Positions 8,485 through 18,374 of a DNA stretch of 64,000 nucleotides are shown piece after piece. The notes under the pieces were generated by a model. That model had not been told where the DNA came from. It did not search any database and saw nothing but the letters and a program-made list of their open reading frames with translations. This stretch comes from Chitinophaga pinensis (lineage in GTDB: Bacteria > Bacteroidota > Bacteroidia > Flavobacteriales_D > Crocinitomicaceae), in NCBI GenBank assembly GCA_945863605.1, contig CAMAZP010000002.1, forward strand, positions 62,001 through 126,000, written 5' to 3'. The translations under genes were made by a program, and so were the position numbers. Each line of letters begins with the position of its first letter. Position 1 is the first letter of the stretch.

Positions 8485-11400
8485 TTATTCTAATATTATC
8501 TTTTCGATACTAGAAGATTTTTCTGTCGTCAACAAAATCACATACTGTCCTTTTGCAAAATCACTACAATCAAAACTAGTTGTACCAATTGGAATTATGC
8601 TCCTATCAATTACTACTCTTCCTTCAACAGAAAAAACTGAAACCTCAACTTGTGATGATGTATTTACTGTAAATACGCTCGTCGAAGGATTCGGATAGAT
8701 AGAATAACTAAGAGCTTGTTCAGTTAAACTATTACAATTTTCAACAATAATGGATTGAGTTGCTGAGCTTGTACAACCATTTTGTGTGACAGTATAGACA
8801 ATTGGATGCGTTCCAATTCCAGCAACTGATGCTGTAAACAAGTTCGGTGCACTAATTCCATTTCCAGAGAAAGTTCCTCCAGCAGGTGTTACCTCTGTAA
8901 TCTCAAATTGAGCTGTTGTATCACAAATAGGATTAATAGCATCAAAAGTAACTACTGGTGCTGCGTTTACAACAATTGTAATTTGCGCACTTCCTGAACA
9001 TCCATTTTCAATAACTGTGTAAGTTACAGAAGATGATCCTACTCCAGCTATAGTTGGGCTAAAACTATTTGTTCCTGTAATTCCAGTGCCTGAAAATGTT
9101 CCCCCTGTTGGTGTAACTTGTGTAAGTAATATTGGGGTTGCGTTTTCACAAATTGGCGAAACAGCATCAAAGGTTACTGTTGGAACAGCATTGACAGTAA
9201 TTGTACCAAGTGCATTACCTGAACATCCATTTGGTGAAACATAGTTGTAAACTACACTGTTCGCTCCAATTAAACTAGTTGAAGGAGTAAATTGATTATT
9301 TATAATTCCTGCTCCAATATATGTACCTCCAGTTGGTAAACCATTGTTCAAATTAATTTGTGCTGCGTTGGCACATAATGAATTATAAGCGCCAAAAGTA
9401 ACAACAGGATTTGCTTCCACATTAATTGTTTGTGTTGCTGTATTTACACAATTGTTTCCATCGATGTATTGATAAGTAATTGTGTTTGTTCCAACTGCAG
9501 TTGAAGGGTTAAAAAGGGTGCCGTTTACTCCGGTGCCCGCGAAAGTTCCTCCTACTGGGGTTGCGTTCAACGTAAATGTATTTGCACTTTCACAAACGGT
9601 AGCAATAGCTGGGAAATCTACAATTGTTCCATTAATTGTAATACCAAAAGTTGCTATTGACTGAGGACAAGCACCAGAAGCTGCAATTGTATTAGTAACA
9701 ACATAAGACCCAATTGTTGATAAACTTGTATTAATTTCTCCTGTTTGTACATTTAAACTTAAGCCATTTGATGAACTAAAGATACCCAAACCTCCACCGT
9801 TTAGTAAAGTTACTTGTTGATTAGCATCATTTACACAAAACGCGGTGTTAGTATAGCTAAAGTCTGCAACCAAAGAGTTAGAAATTGATAATTGTTGAGT
9901 AGATGTATTTGGGCAAACTCCATTAGTTGTAAGAGTAATTATATACGTTCCTGCTAATGAACCTTGAATATTTACTTCTCCAGAAGAAGTATTTGCAAAA
10001 ACTAAATTGTTACTATTAGCACTGTAAGTTCCTGTAGAAACGGATGTTGGAATTACATTTTGACTACCTACACAAACTGTTCCGGATGGAAAGCTAAAAG
10101 TTGCATTATCCAACGGAATAGTACTCAAAGTTACACCTTGTGTTAAAGGGGCAACACAGCCGTTAGTGTTTGTATAGAGTAAGGTATATGTTCCTGCTTG
10201 TGTTGCAGTTATTGATGAATTAGTTTGATTTTGAATCAAAGTTCCATCCAAAAACCATTGAAAGCCTCCTATTGGTGTAGCTGCTGCAATTGTTGAACTA
10301 CTATTAATACAAAAGCTTGTTGGCCCTTGAGCAGCTATTGACGTTGATGTACTTGGTAAGTTTAAACTTACAATATAATCATTATTAGTGTTACAAGCAT
10401 AACCAGAAAAAACAGAAGGTAAGATAACGGCAGCATAATTTCCAGTCGACAAAAAATTATAATTAATAGAACCGTTTTGACAAGCATTAAACGTTGAGGA
10501 TGCCAAAATAGTAGGAGTTGCACAATTTGTAATATCCACTAATAATAAAGTATATGGAAACTCTGCAGATGCTGACCAAGTAACATTTCCAGGTACTCCT
10601 AATTGAAAACGATACCAATCCGTGTCTCTGTTACTGTTATCTGCCCATGCATTTCCAAACACCGTTTGTCCACAACTTAAATTATAATAAATTGGATTAG
10701 TTGAATTACACCCTCCATTATTATCAGTTCCACAGGTTTCATTTTCAAGCAATGAAGTTGAAGGTTGTGTTAAATTACATTGTGTAAATTGTTGTACACA
10801 TATATCAAAAGTAAGTGTGTTTGGAATATCGTCGAGATAATCATGAACTCTGATATAATAGACCTGCCCAACAATTAAATTATTTACTACTGAAGACTCA
10901 ACGTCACCTTCAAAAGTCACATCTGTACAATTAAGAGAAGTTAAACTAGCACATGAATTTCCAGAAAAAACTTGAAAAACCCCATCAAATTCTGTAGAGC
11001 CATCAACACTTATAGATGCACCAGCAGTTGTTGCTGTAAATTTATACCAAACATCATTATTTGCTGTTCCTGCGCAACCTACCTGAGATTGTGTTGCATA
11101 AGCAACAGTTCCTGTTGTATTTACACAACTTGCTCCTTGTGTTAAATTTACAGCTCCAATACATTCATCGTTTGCAGGAGCAGTAGCAACTGATGTATAT
11201 GTGTAAGAATCAATACCAATATAATCTGAATTGGCACCAGCAGAACCTGCATTTGTTACAAAATATCTAAATGCTACTCTTCCGTTAGTAGGTCCAGGAA
11301 GACCAGTTATTGTTACAGAATAAAGTGTCCATGTGCTTGGATAACCTGTTGTTGTAAGATTAGGATTTACACTTAATAATAAATTGGTATAAGTTCCAAC

Positions 11401-11814
11401 AGACGTTTCAGTTGTACCAACGTTTGTTCCATTTCCAGCATTACTAAAACGCAATTCCAAACGATCGGGGTAAACAGGTGTTACTCCACTTACTCGAGTG
11501 TAAAATGTAATTACATCTCCATTATTATAAGTTTGTGTAGGTGTAAACAACCAATTGCTTATTGTTGCAGGTGTTGCACTAGTTGTACTCTGGAAATTAC
11601 ATGAAAGGTAAGATGCTGGTGTTCCGGATTGAGCTGTGAAAGCCGAAACATTTCCTGCTCCCCATCCTACATTAGGGTTTGGCAACACACTATTATTAGT
11701 TACTAACCAGTCAGTCAAAGTTGTTAAATCTTCAAAGCCTTCAGAAAAAGACTGACAAAAAAGTGAAGTTGAAACACAAACTGCACTCAAAAATGTAATA
11801 ATCTTATTTTTCAT
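8485..11814 (-). CDS. Large secreted repeat protein with T9SS type A sorting domain
   Basis: Signal peptide; repeated GGTFSGTGI...VTYTV.NGC units; C-terminal YSIYPNPSTSVFTV...GQYVILLTT. Confidence 0.9.
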   Translation of the reverse strand: MKNKIITFLSAVCVSTSLFCQSFSEGFEDLTTLTDWLVTNNSVLPNPNVGWGAGNVSAFTAQSGTPASYLSCNFQSTTSATPATISNWLFTPTQTYNNGDVITFYTRVSGVTPVYPDRLELRFSNAGNGTNVGTTETSVGTYTNLLLSVNPNLTTTGYPSTWTLYSVTITGLPGPTNGRVAFRYFVTNAGSAGANSDYIGIDSYTYTSVATAPANDECIGAVNLTQGASCVNTTGTVAYATQSQVGCAGTANNDVWYKFTATTAGASISVDGSTEFDGVFQVFSGNSCASLTSLNCTDVTFEGDVESSVVNNLIVGQVYYIRVHDYLDDIPNTLTFDICVQQFTQCNLTQPSTSLLENETCGTDNNGGCNSTNPIYYNLSCGQTVFGNAWADNSNRDTDWYRFQLGVPGNVTWSASAEFPYTLLLVDITNCATPTILASSTFNACQNGSINYNFLSTGNYAAVILPSVFSGYACNTNNDYIVSLNLPSTSTSIAAQGPTSFCINSSSTIAAATPIGGFQWFLDGTLIQNQTNSSITATQAGTYTLLYTNTNGCVAPLTQGVTLSTIPLDNATFSFPSGTVCVGSQNVIPTSVSTGTYSANSNNLVFANTSSGEVNIQGSLAGTYIITLTTNGVCPNTSTQQLSISNSLVADFSYTNTAFCVNDANQQVTLLNGGGLGIFSSSNGLSLNVQTGEINTSLSTIGSYVVTNTIAASGACPQSIATFGITINGTIVDFPAIATVCESANTFTLNATPVGGTFAGTGVNGTLFNPSTAVGTNTITYQYIDGNNCVNTATQTINVEANPVVTFGAYNSLCANAAQINLNNGLPTGGTYIGAGIINNQFTPSTSLIGANSVVYNYVSPNGCSGNALGTITVNAVPTVTFDAVSPICENATPILLTQVTPTGGTFSGTGITGTNSFSPTIAGVGSSSVTYTVIENGCSGSAQITIVVNAAPVVTFDAINPICDTTAQFEITEVTPAGGTFSGNGISAPNLFTASVAGIGTHPIVYTVTQNGCTSSATQSIIVENCNSLTEQALSYSIYPNPSTSVFTVNTSSQVEVSVFSVEGRVVIDRSIIPIGTTSFDCSDFAKGQYVILLTTEKSSSIEKIILE

Positions 11815-12043
11815 CTTCTTTCTTTTTTTCTATTTTAATTTCTTTATTTGGACTTGTTTTAATTTTCTTGGGTTGGTTCCTAGTTGTATTAACCGTTTGG
11901 TTTTTATATACTTCACTCAATGGTTTTGCATTAGATTCAGAAGATTTTTTTTGCTTGTCATTGTTTGTCGTTGAATTAATCGTTTGACTGAACAAAGAAC
12001 TTCCCCAGAATAAAATCGATGCTAAAAAAAGGTATTTTTTCAT
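11804..12043 (-). CDS. Small secreted Lys-rich hypothetical protein
   Basis: Signal peptide MKKYLFLASILFWGSSLFSQ; overlaps the next gene. Confidence 0.6.
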   Translation of the reverse strand: MKKYLFLASILFWGSSLFSQTINSTTNNDKQKKSSESNAKPLSEVYKNQTVNTTRNQPKKIKTSPNKEIKIEKKKEDEK

Positions 12044-12121
12044 GATTATTTATTTTTTATTGTAACTCGAGTTTAAATTTAGTGTTTTATTTTCACTTGT
12101 TTTTAGGATAATTTCAACTTA

Positions 12122-13438
12122 TTACTTGATACTTAGTTTTTTTGTTTGTAAAACATTCAAGTTTTCGTCTGATATAACGACAAAATAATTACCACTTTTA
12201 AATTTATCAAGATTTATTGTTGACCCCGATGCTATTGACTTGTTGGCAACAATCGTTCTTCCTGTTATATCAATAATATGAATTGAATAATTTCCAACTG
12301 CATTGAATTCAACTGTTAATTTATCTTTTGTTGGATTTGGATAAATTGAAAAATCTAAAGATTTAATTTCATCAAAACCTACTATTTCACATGCCTCATC
12401 TACTGGACTTCCATCACAATAATCAATTGGATACAATGTTGCTGCTTGTAAAGGGCTATTTTCAGGTTGTAAAGCTGTTTGTGTGCATCCTAGTTGACGT
12501 ACTAAGAAATCTCTTACGAAGTTTACAGTAGTATCCATATAAGCCAAAGCTGCTACTGATGTTCCGGCATAAGGTACGTGAGGAGCACCTGAGAATGTGT
12601 AAAATTGGTGATCTAAACCAACAGCACAAGCTCTTTTGTGAATCATTCTACTTCCGTCCAAATACATCAATGGTGTACCTGGGTTAACAATTCCTCTATT
12701 GTATTTTACGGTTCCATCATTCGTTCCATGAATGGAGCACAAAGGAATATCACCAGCTTCTAACCAACTGTAGCGCGCCAAAGCCCCACATCCATTAATT
12801 ACTGCTTTCACATCCATTGAATAACCAGGATTTCCACTTGCGCCCTCTAAACCTCCTAGTGCTGCAATTGTAGATGCATTCAAATAATCTTCGATTTCAC
12901 ATTCTCTGTCTAAATATCCCACATGTAAAGCTGTAATTGCACCCGCAGAGCTACCTCCTATGTAAATTTTTGTTGTATCGATTTTATAAGTATTCGTCGT
13001 TTGCCTGTCTTTATAGAAGAAACGAATCGCAGCTCTTAAATCTTGTGTTGCTCTAACAACAGCTTTTACTGCATTAGCAGAGTCAAAAGGAAAGAATCCT
13101 AAGCGATAATCGATTGATGCACAAGCATACCCCTTTTTAGCAAAACGCTCAGACCACGTTTTAACATCGATATCCGTTTTGGAACCCCCAATAAAACTTC
13201 CACCATGCACCCAAATAATTAAAGGACGAGCTGGTTCTGTATCGCCAGTTGGTTCATAAAAATCTAATTTTAAAACAGTTGTTGCATTATTCCACGAAGT
13301 ATTTTGACCGTATGTAATATTGCTAATTGTAGTAAAATTAGGAAACACATCTTCTGCGTATCGACCTGTTTCACAAGGTGTTTGTGCGAAGGTAATTATA
13401 AAGGAAAAAATTGCAAAAAGTAAAGTAAAATATCTCAT
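12122..13438 (-). CDS. Secreted alpha/beta hydrolase (esterase) with T9SS sorting domain
   Basis: WVHGGSF oxyanion-hole motif, GGSSAGA nucleophile elbow; FSIYPNPTKDKLTVEF C-terminal domain. Confidence 0.9.
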   Translation of the reverse strand: MRYFTLLFAIFSFIITFAQTPCETGRYAEDVFPNFTTISNITYGQNTSWNNATTVLKLDFYEPTGDTEPARPLIIWVHGGSFIGGSKTDIDVKTWSERFAKKGYACASIDYRLGFFPFDSANAVKAVVRATQDLRAAIRFFYKDRQTTNTYKIDTTKIYIGGSSAGAITALHVGYLDRECEIEDYLNASTIAALGGLEGASGNPGYSMDVKAVINGCGALARYSWLEAGDIPLCSIHGTNDGTVKYNRGIVNPGTPLMYLDGSRMIHKRACAVGLDHQFYTFSGAPHVPYAGTSVAALAYMDTTVNFVRDFLVRQLGCTQTALQPENSPLQAATLYPIDYCDGSPVDEACEIVGFDEIKSLDFSIYPNPTKDKLTVEFNAVGNYSIHIIDITGRTIVANKSIASGSTINLDKFKSGNYFVVISDENLNVLQTKKLSIK

Positions 13439-13457
13439 GTTTTTAAGTTATGTATAG

Positions 13458-14777
13458 TTAAGGGAAAAGCGTTGCATCATAATTACCTGCATTTATTTGA
13501 TGCATAGTAGATTTATATTTTGTATTAATTGCTTTAATAAATTCATTTGCTAAGAGTGCGTTTCCTTTTGCATTGTAGTGAATTCCATCTAACGAGTAAG
13601 CACCACCAGAAACGAATTTAGCATTCATTGAAATTCCATTGTAAACAAATCCGTCTTTAAGATTTTCAGCAAACTTATCTGTTTCAACAATTGCCAAATT
13701 ATTTTGAATTGCTATGTTTTTAATGATTGTATTGTAAGCTGCTATTTGATTTCTTAAAGTCGATATTTCAGCTAATGTTAAAATGAATTCTGTTCTTAAA
13801 GGAAATAAAACACCCATTTGATTGCATTTAACTGAATCTAATGGAACACTCAACAATAATAACTCTCCTTCTAAAATTTGTCTTACTCCAAAATCATTAG
13901 CCGCTGGATCTTCAATCATAAACGGGTTACTTCCTATTTCAAAGAAAAAATTTATTGGGTTGTAAATATTATTTAAAGTTTGATTATCCGCTGAATCTAA
14001 ATTCAAACCATTCCATGGAATTGTTGTGAAGTAAGGCATTTGTGTAACATCTGGAATTGTTGCCACCACTCCTTTTGCACCATTTGCGGTCATCACCTGA
14101 ACTAAATTTGAGTAAGCCGATTCAAAGTTTGCAGTAGATGGAAGATTGTTGTTTTTTCCACCACTTTTTGCGTAATCCATCACGTCTTCGATTCCTAAAA
14201 AGATACTGAAAAAGGTTGGGTTCACGCCCATCACATTATCCAAGACACTAGAAGTTGTGCTAGAAGTCATTCTTTTAAAGAATGGATTTACATTGGCATA
14301 GGCATTGTTAGAAACATCCATTAACTTCAATCCAGGAATTCCAAAGTTTCCAAATTTGTTGCTTGCTGTATAAAGGTTATCATTCAAAACGGATAAATCT
14401 CCACCTGCTGCAATTCGAACTGGGGATAAAGAAGTATCTCCTTTACAATCTACTTTGTATCCTAATTTAAAAGGTGCCAATCCGGCTAAACTCACACCCA
14501 TCGAACTTTGGTTCACATAAGGTTGATTGAAAAAACCACCACCAATCGTTTTGAATTGTTCCGCAAGAATGTTGGCAACTGAATTTGTTTGACCTTCATA
14601 CGTTAAAGCATCATCCATATAACCTCCAGCGTGTCCGCCACCAATCATTACAAATCGAGTAGGATTCATTTCTCCTTGCTCTGGAGTTGTTGCTTCATAT
14701 TTTGGTTTACAAGCCGTTAAAACAACCAATAAACTAAAAGTGAAAATTGAAAGAATATTTCTTGTCATGACTACCAT
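13458..14777 (-). CDS. SGNH/GDSL-like lipoprotein
   Basis: Lipobox LTAC; IGGGHAGGYMDDALTYEGQTNSVANILAEQF and C-terminal DGIHYNAKGNALLANEF block. Confidence 0.75.
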   Translation of the reverse strand: MVVMTRNILSIFTFSLLVVLTACKPKYEATTPEQGEMNPTRFVMIGGGHAGGYMDDALTYEGQTNSVANILAEQFKTIGGGFFNQPYVNQSSMGVSLAGLAPFKLGYKVDCKGDTSLSPVRIAAGGDLSVLNDNLYTASNKFGNFGIPGLKLMDVSNNAYANVNPFFKRMTSSTTSSVLDNVMGVNPTFFSIFLGIEDVMDYAKSGGKNNNLPSTANFESAYSNLVQVMTANGAKGVVATIPDVTQMPYFTTIPWNGLNLDSADNQTLNNIYNPINFFFEIGSNPFMIEDPAANDFGVRQILEGELLLLSVPLDSVKCNQMGVLFPLRTEFILTLAEISTLRNQIAAYNTIIKNIAIQNNLAIVETDKFAENLKDGFVYNGISMNAKFVSGGAYSLDGIHYNAKGNALLANEFIKAINTKYKSTMHQINAGNYDATLFP

Positions 14778-16027
14778 TTATAAATAAACCCTATACCTGC
14801 TGCAATAGCTTTAGTAGTGAAAGTCCCACTTAAATTTGTTTCTTTATTGCTATCAGCTCTTGTGATTTGGGTGTAATAGCAAGATGCATCAATTGCAAAA
14901 TGCTCGCCTAATTCATAACCAAAGCCAAAAGTTCCATAAGCTCTATTTCCATCAGGTGTTTCGGGCGTAACGTAACCATCTTGAACGGGAGTCAAACCAT
15001 ATCCGCCACCGAAACGAACTTCTAAATTTTTCATCACTTTGTAAGAAGCACCCGCTCTAAAAGCAACAATGTTTTTATAATCTCTTGCTGATTTTGTATC
15101 TAGAAGTGATTCTGTATTGGTTTCATAATCAAACGCTAAAGTATCATACGCTTGCCAAGCAACATGATTGATGTCTAAAACAAAAGCCCATTTGTCATTC
15201 AATTTATAAGAAAGTCCGAGCGTGGTAACTTGTGGCAAAGGCAAACCACCAACAAATTTTCCGTCTGGGAAATTCGGATCTAAACCAAGTGGAACCGTGA
15301 ATGTTGCTTCTCCTTCGTCTAGATTCATTTGAACTTTTGATCGGAAATTTAAGCCAATTCCTAATTTTTCAGTTGCATTAATTTGAACACCTAAATTGTA
15401 ACCAAAACCTTGTGCTTTTCCTGCTAATTCTGCTTTTGCGAACGTTCCATCTTCAAATTGAACAGGAATGTCTTTTTGTAAATTAACATTACCTGTACTG
15501 TAAACAAAACCAGCTCCAACCCCAATTTTATCAGAAATTCGGTAAGAAATAGTTGGCTGAATAAAAATTGCTTTTAACTCCAAACGGGTAATTGCAAAGC
15601 GACCAATCCAGTTTTTTTCCCATTGAACAGTGCTTCCGAAAGGCGTGTAAGCTGCAATTCCTAGTTTTAATTTACCATCTTCTTTCAATTGAAAAAGACC
15701 ATATGCCGAGAATGGAGTACCTACAGGATTTTCTGTTCGATAAACGTCATTGGTAGCGGAATCAATGTACATTACGTTGGCAAAAATGGGCGTTGTGGCA
15801 ACGTTTACAGAATTTTCTTTCGCAAAAGCACTCGCTCCTGGGTTGAAAAATAAACTTGCGCCATCTGTTTGTAATGCTGTTCCCGCACAACCCATTGCTT
15901 GTTGTTTTTGCCCTTGGAAATTCACTTGAAAACCTTGTGAATAAGAAAAGGTGGATATTAAAATTAAAACCAAGAACAGGTAAAAACTGTAAATTTGTTT
16001 CATTGAATACATGATGAAGTCTATCAA
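14771..16027 (-). CDS. Outer membrane transporter, OmpP1/FadL/TodX family
   Basis: GAGTALQTDGASLFFNPGASAFAK; C-terminal barrel strand ending KW. Confidence 0.88.
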   Translation of the reverse strand: MIDFIMYSMKQIYSFYLFLVLILISTFSYSQGFQVNFQGQKQQAMGCAGTALQTDGASLFFNPGASAFAKENSVNVATTPIFANVMYIDSATNDVYRTENPVGTPFSAYGLFQLKEDGKLKLGIAAYTPFGSTVQWEKNWIGRFAITRLELKAIFIQPTISYRISDKIGVGAGFVYSTGNVNLQKDIPVQFEDGTFAKAELAGKAQGFGYNLGVQINATEKLGIGLNFRSKVQMNLDEGEATFTVPLGLDPNFPDGKFVGGLPLPQVTTLGLSYKLNDKWAFVLDINHVAWQAYDTLAFDYETNTESLLDTKSARDYKNIVAFRAGASYKVMKNLEVRFGGGYGLTPVQDGYVTPETPDGNRAYGTFGFGYELGEHFAIDASCYYTQITRADSNKETNLSGTFTTKAIAAGIGFIYKW

Positions 16028-16084
16028 ATGTAAGAATATTCATTAATAAATGTTAACTCAAAATAAAAATTTAACTAAAAACAA

Positions 16085-16942
16085 ATGATGCGATTATTAA
16101 TTCTAAGTTACCTTTTCTTTATTTCAACGCATATTTTTACTCAAAAAGAAAACGCTTTTGTGATTTACAAAGCAAATGGTAAAAAGGCTAGTTACAAGCA
16201 AATGAAAGTATTGGCGCTTGAAAATCAGTTGGTGTTTTTTGGAGAATTTCACGATAATCCGATTTCACATTGGTTAGAATATGAATTAATGCTTGACTTA
16301 TTCGCCGTGCATCAATCGAATTTAGTTTTGTCGTTTGAAATGTTTGAACAAGATCAACAAACTATTTTAAATGATTATTTAAATGGAAAACTGAATGACA
16401 GACAATTCAAAGACTCGTGTCGCCTTTGGCCAAATTATGAAACAGATTATAAGCCACTTTTAGATTTTGCAAAAGAAAAACAACTGAAAGCAATCGCTGC
16501 TAACATCCAACGGAAATATGCTTCGTTACTTTTTAAAAAAGGAAGGGCAGCTCTAGATACTTTATCTCCACTCATTAAATCGCAAATGGCTGCAGTTGAT
16601 TTTCCAATTGACACCACTCTTTCGCAATATCAGGCCGTGAAAGAAATGGGGGCACACATGGGAGCAAATATGGTGGAAGCACAAGCAATCAAAGACGCGA
16701 CAATGGCCAAGTTTATTCTAGCTGCAATGAAAAAAGACACTAGAGTCCTTCATTTCAACGGCGCTTTTCATTCGGATTTTAAACAAGGTATTTTGTGGTA
16801 TATCTGGAAAGAAAAACCCGAAACTAAAATTATGACTATTACAACGGTAACACAAAACAACATTTACAAACTAGAAAAAGAAAACGTTGGAAAAGCGGAT
16901 TTCATTATTTGTGTGCCTGAAACAATGACAAGGACACATTGA
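16085..16942 (+). CDS. ChaN family lipoprotein-like protein
   Basis: LVFFGEFHDNPISHWLEYELM...LSFEMFEQDQQ. Confidence 0.88.
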   Translation: MMRLLILSYLFFISTHIFTQKENAFVIYKANGKKASYKQMKVLALENQLVFFGEFHDNPISHWLEYELMLDLFAVHQSNLVLSFEMFEQDQQTILNDYLNGKLNDRQFKDSCRLWPNYETDYKPLLDFAKEKQLKAIAANIQRKYASLLFKKGRAALDTLSPLIKSQMAAVDFPIDTTLSQYQAVKEMGAHMGANMVEAQAIKDATMAKFILAAMKKDTRVLHFNGAFHSDFKQGILWYIWKEKPETKIMTITTVTQNNIYKLEKENVGKADFIICVPETMTRTH

Positions 16943-16975
16943 TAGATTAAGAATTAAATATCCTTAACTTTACAC

Positions 16976-17281
16976 ATGCGTGAAGAAGATAAACGTTCCT
17001 CAGACGAACAACCCTTAAAAGAAATCATTGATAAATTCTTAAAAGCTTACTCTTTAGAGCATAAGATGAAAGAATACGATGTGATAGAAAACTGGCCAAT
17101 TTTGATGGGAAAGGCAGTTGCTTTTAGAACGAAAGAAATTACAATTTCCAATAAAAGAATGCGCTTGGTTATCGATTCTTCTGTGATGCGTGAAGAATTA
17201 CTTTTCGGCAAACAACTAATCATAGATCGCGTGAACGATTTCGCTGGTTTTGAAATTATAAATGATATTTGGTTTGTCTAA
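16976..17281 (+). CDS. DUF721 domain protein
   Basis: ENWPILMGKAVAFRTKEITISNKRMRLVIDSSVMREELLFGKQLIIDRVN. Confidence 0.88.
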   Translation: MREEDKRSSDEQPLKEIIDKFLKAYSLEHKMKEYDVIENWPILMGKAVAFRTKEITISNKRMRLVIDSSVMREELLFGKQLIIDRVNDFAGFEIINDIWFV

Positions 17282-17394
17282 AAGGTATCTTTTTTTTGAG
17301 TATTCGCAGTAATACCAGTAAAATACTTTAATGTTGAAAATCAAGAATTTAATCGAAGTGAGAGCTATTTTGTAAATATTAGCGAACAATCTTC

Positions 17395-17562
17395 GGCCTT
17401 GAATTTCTAGGTTTTAATTACTGCAATGAAACTGGTAATTTTTAAAATTTCTGTAAGAACATTTTTGAAAAATTTCAGTTTCAGAAAGGAGTTAAAATTG
17501 TTCGCAACGAGTTATAACTATTTACAGAACAAAAAATTGCGAACAAAAAGAAATTCAGAGCC
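17395..17562. other. Predicted branched secondary structure in intergenic region
   Basis: Outer stem 17395-17408:17549-17562; inner hairpins 17428-17443:17467-17482 and 17498-17507:17537-17546. Confidence 0.45.
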
Positions 17563-17603
17563 TAGATTTTTTGTTTCTTTTTGATCATGTAAAAAGAAAG
17601 GCT

Positions 17604-18284
17604 TTATTTTTCAAACTGAAACAACCACTCATACAATTCATCCGATCTAAAAACGCGTTCTAAATCGCCATGATTTGCTCCTGGAACAATTGTAAATTTT
17701 AAATTTTCATCGGTACAAGCTTTGATAGCATTCACCATTTTTTGCGATTCACTTAAAGGAACAGCAGCATCTCTATTTCCATGTTGAATCCAGATTGGAA
17801 TCGTTGATAAAGCAGCGCCATCTTTTGGGTTTCCACCACCACAAAGTGCAACAGCAGCAGTTACAATTTCAGGGTAAGCACCCGCAAAACCCAAAGTTCC
17901 GTATGCTCCCAAACTCATTCCTGCAACATAAACACGATTGGTGTCCGTATCAAAAGTGCGTTGTACAAATTGTAAAACTGATAAGATTTTTTTTGGTTCC
18001 CAGGATTTTCCTGCAGGAACTTGTGGGGCAATAACAATAGCTGGTATGGAGCGACCTTTTTCTATTTCGTGGATAACTCCATATTTTTTAACGAGTTCTA
18101 GATTGTTACCCGACAGACTTCTTCCGTGTAAAAAAATTAAAATTGGTGGTTTGCTTTTTAATACGCTATCTGAAGGAAGATGCAGCCAAAAAGGATATTC
18201 TGCTTGATTATAAATGGGTTGTAATTGCGCTTTTGATACGAATTGAAAACTTAAAAACAAGAATAGAAGAATGCTTTTTTTCAT
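17604..18284 (-). CDS. Alpha/beta hydrolase (phospholipase/carboxylesterase-like)
   Basis: PILIFLHGRSLSGNN; VYVAGMSLGAYGT; GANHGD. Confidence 0.85.
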   Translation of the reverse strand: MKKSILLFLFLSFQFVSKAQLQPIYNQAEYPFWLHLPSDSVLKSKPPILIFLHGRSLSGNNLELVKKYGVIHEIEKGRSIPAIVIAPQVPAGKSWEPKKILSVLQFVQRTFDTDTNRVYVAGMSLGAYGTLGFAGAYPEIVTAAVALCGGGNPKDGAALSTIPIWIQHGNRDAAVPLSESQKMVNAIKACTDENLKFTIVPGANHGDLERVFRSDELYEWLFQFEK

Positions 18285-18374
18285 GGGGTACTAAATTAAG
18301 CCGAATAGCTAAAAGCTTGTGAATTAGTTGTCCACATCAAAAAAAAAGTTGCAAACAATAGCAATGGACTTCGA

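Noticed and set aside
8465-8698. Plus-strand 77-aa ORF over the T9SS adhesin C-terminus
   Set aside because: Antisense to a clear T9SS sorting domain; no independent coding support.
15762-16043. Minus-strand 93-aa ORF
   Set aside because: Alternative frame of the FadL-family gene start.
17795-18207. Plus-strand ORFs inside the esterase gene
   Set aside because: Antisense to a well-supported alpha/beta hydrolase; biased reverse-frame sequence.
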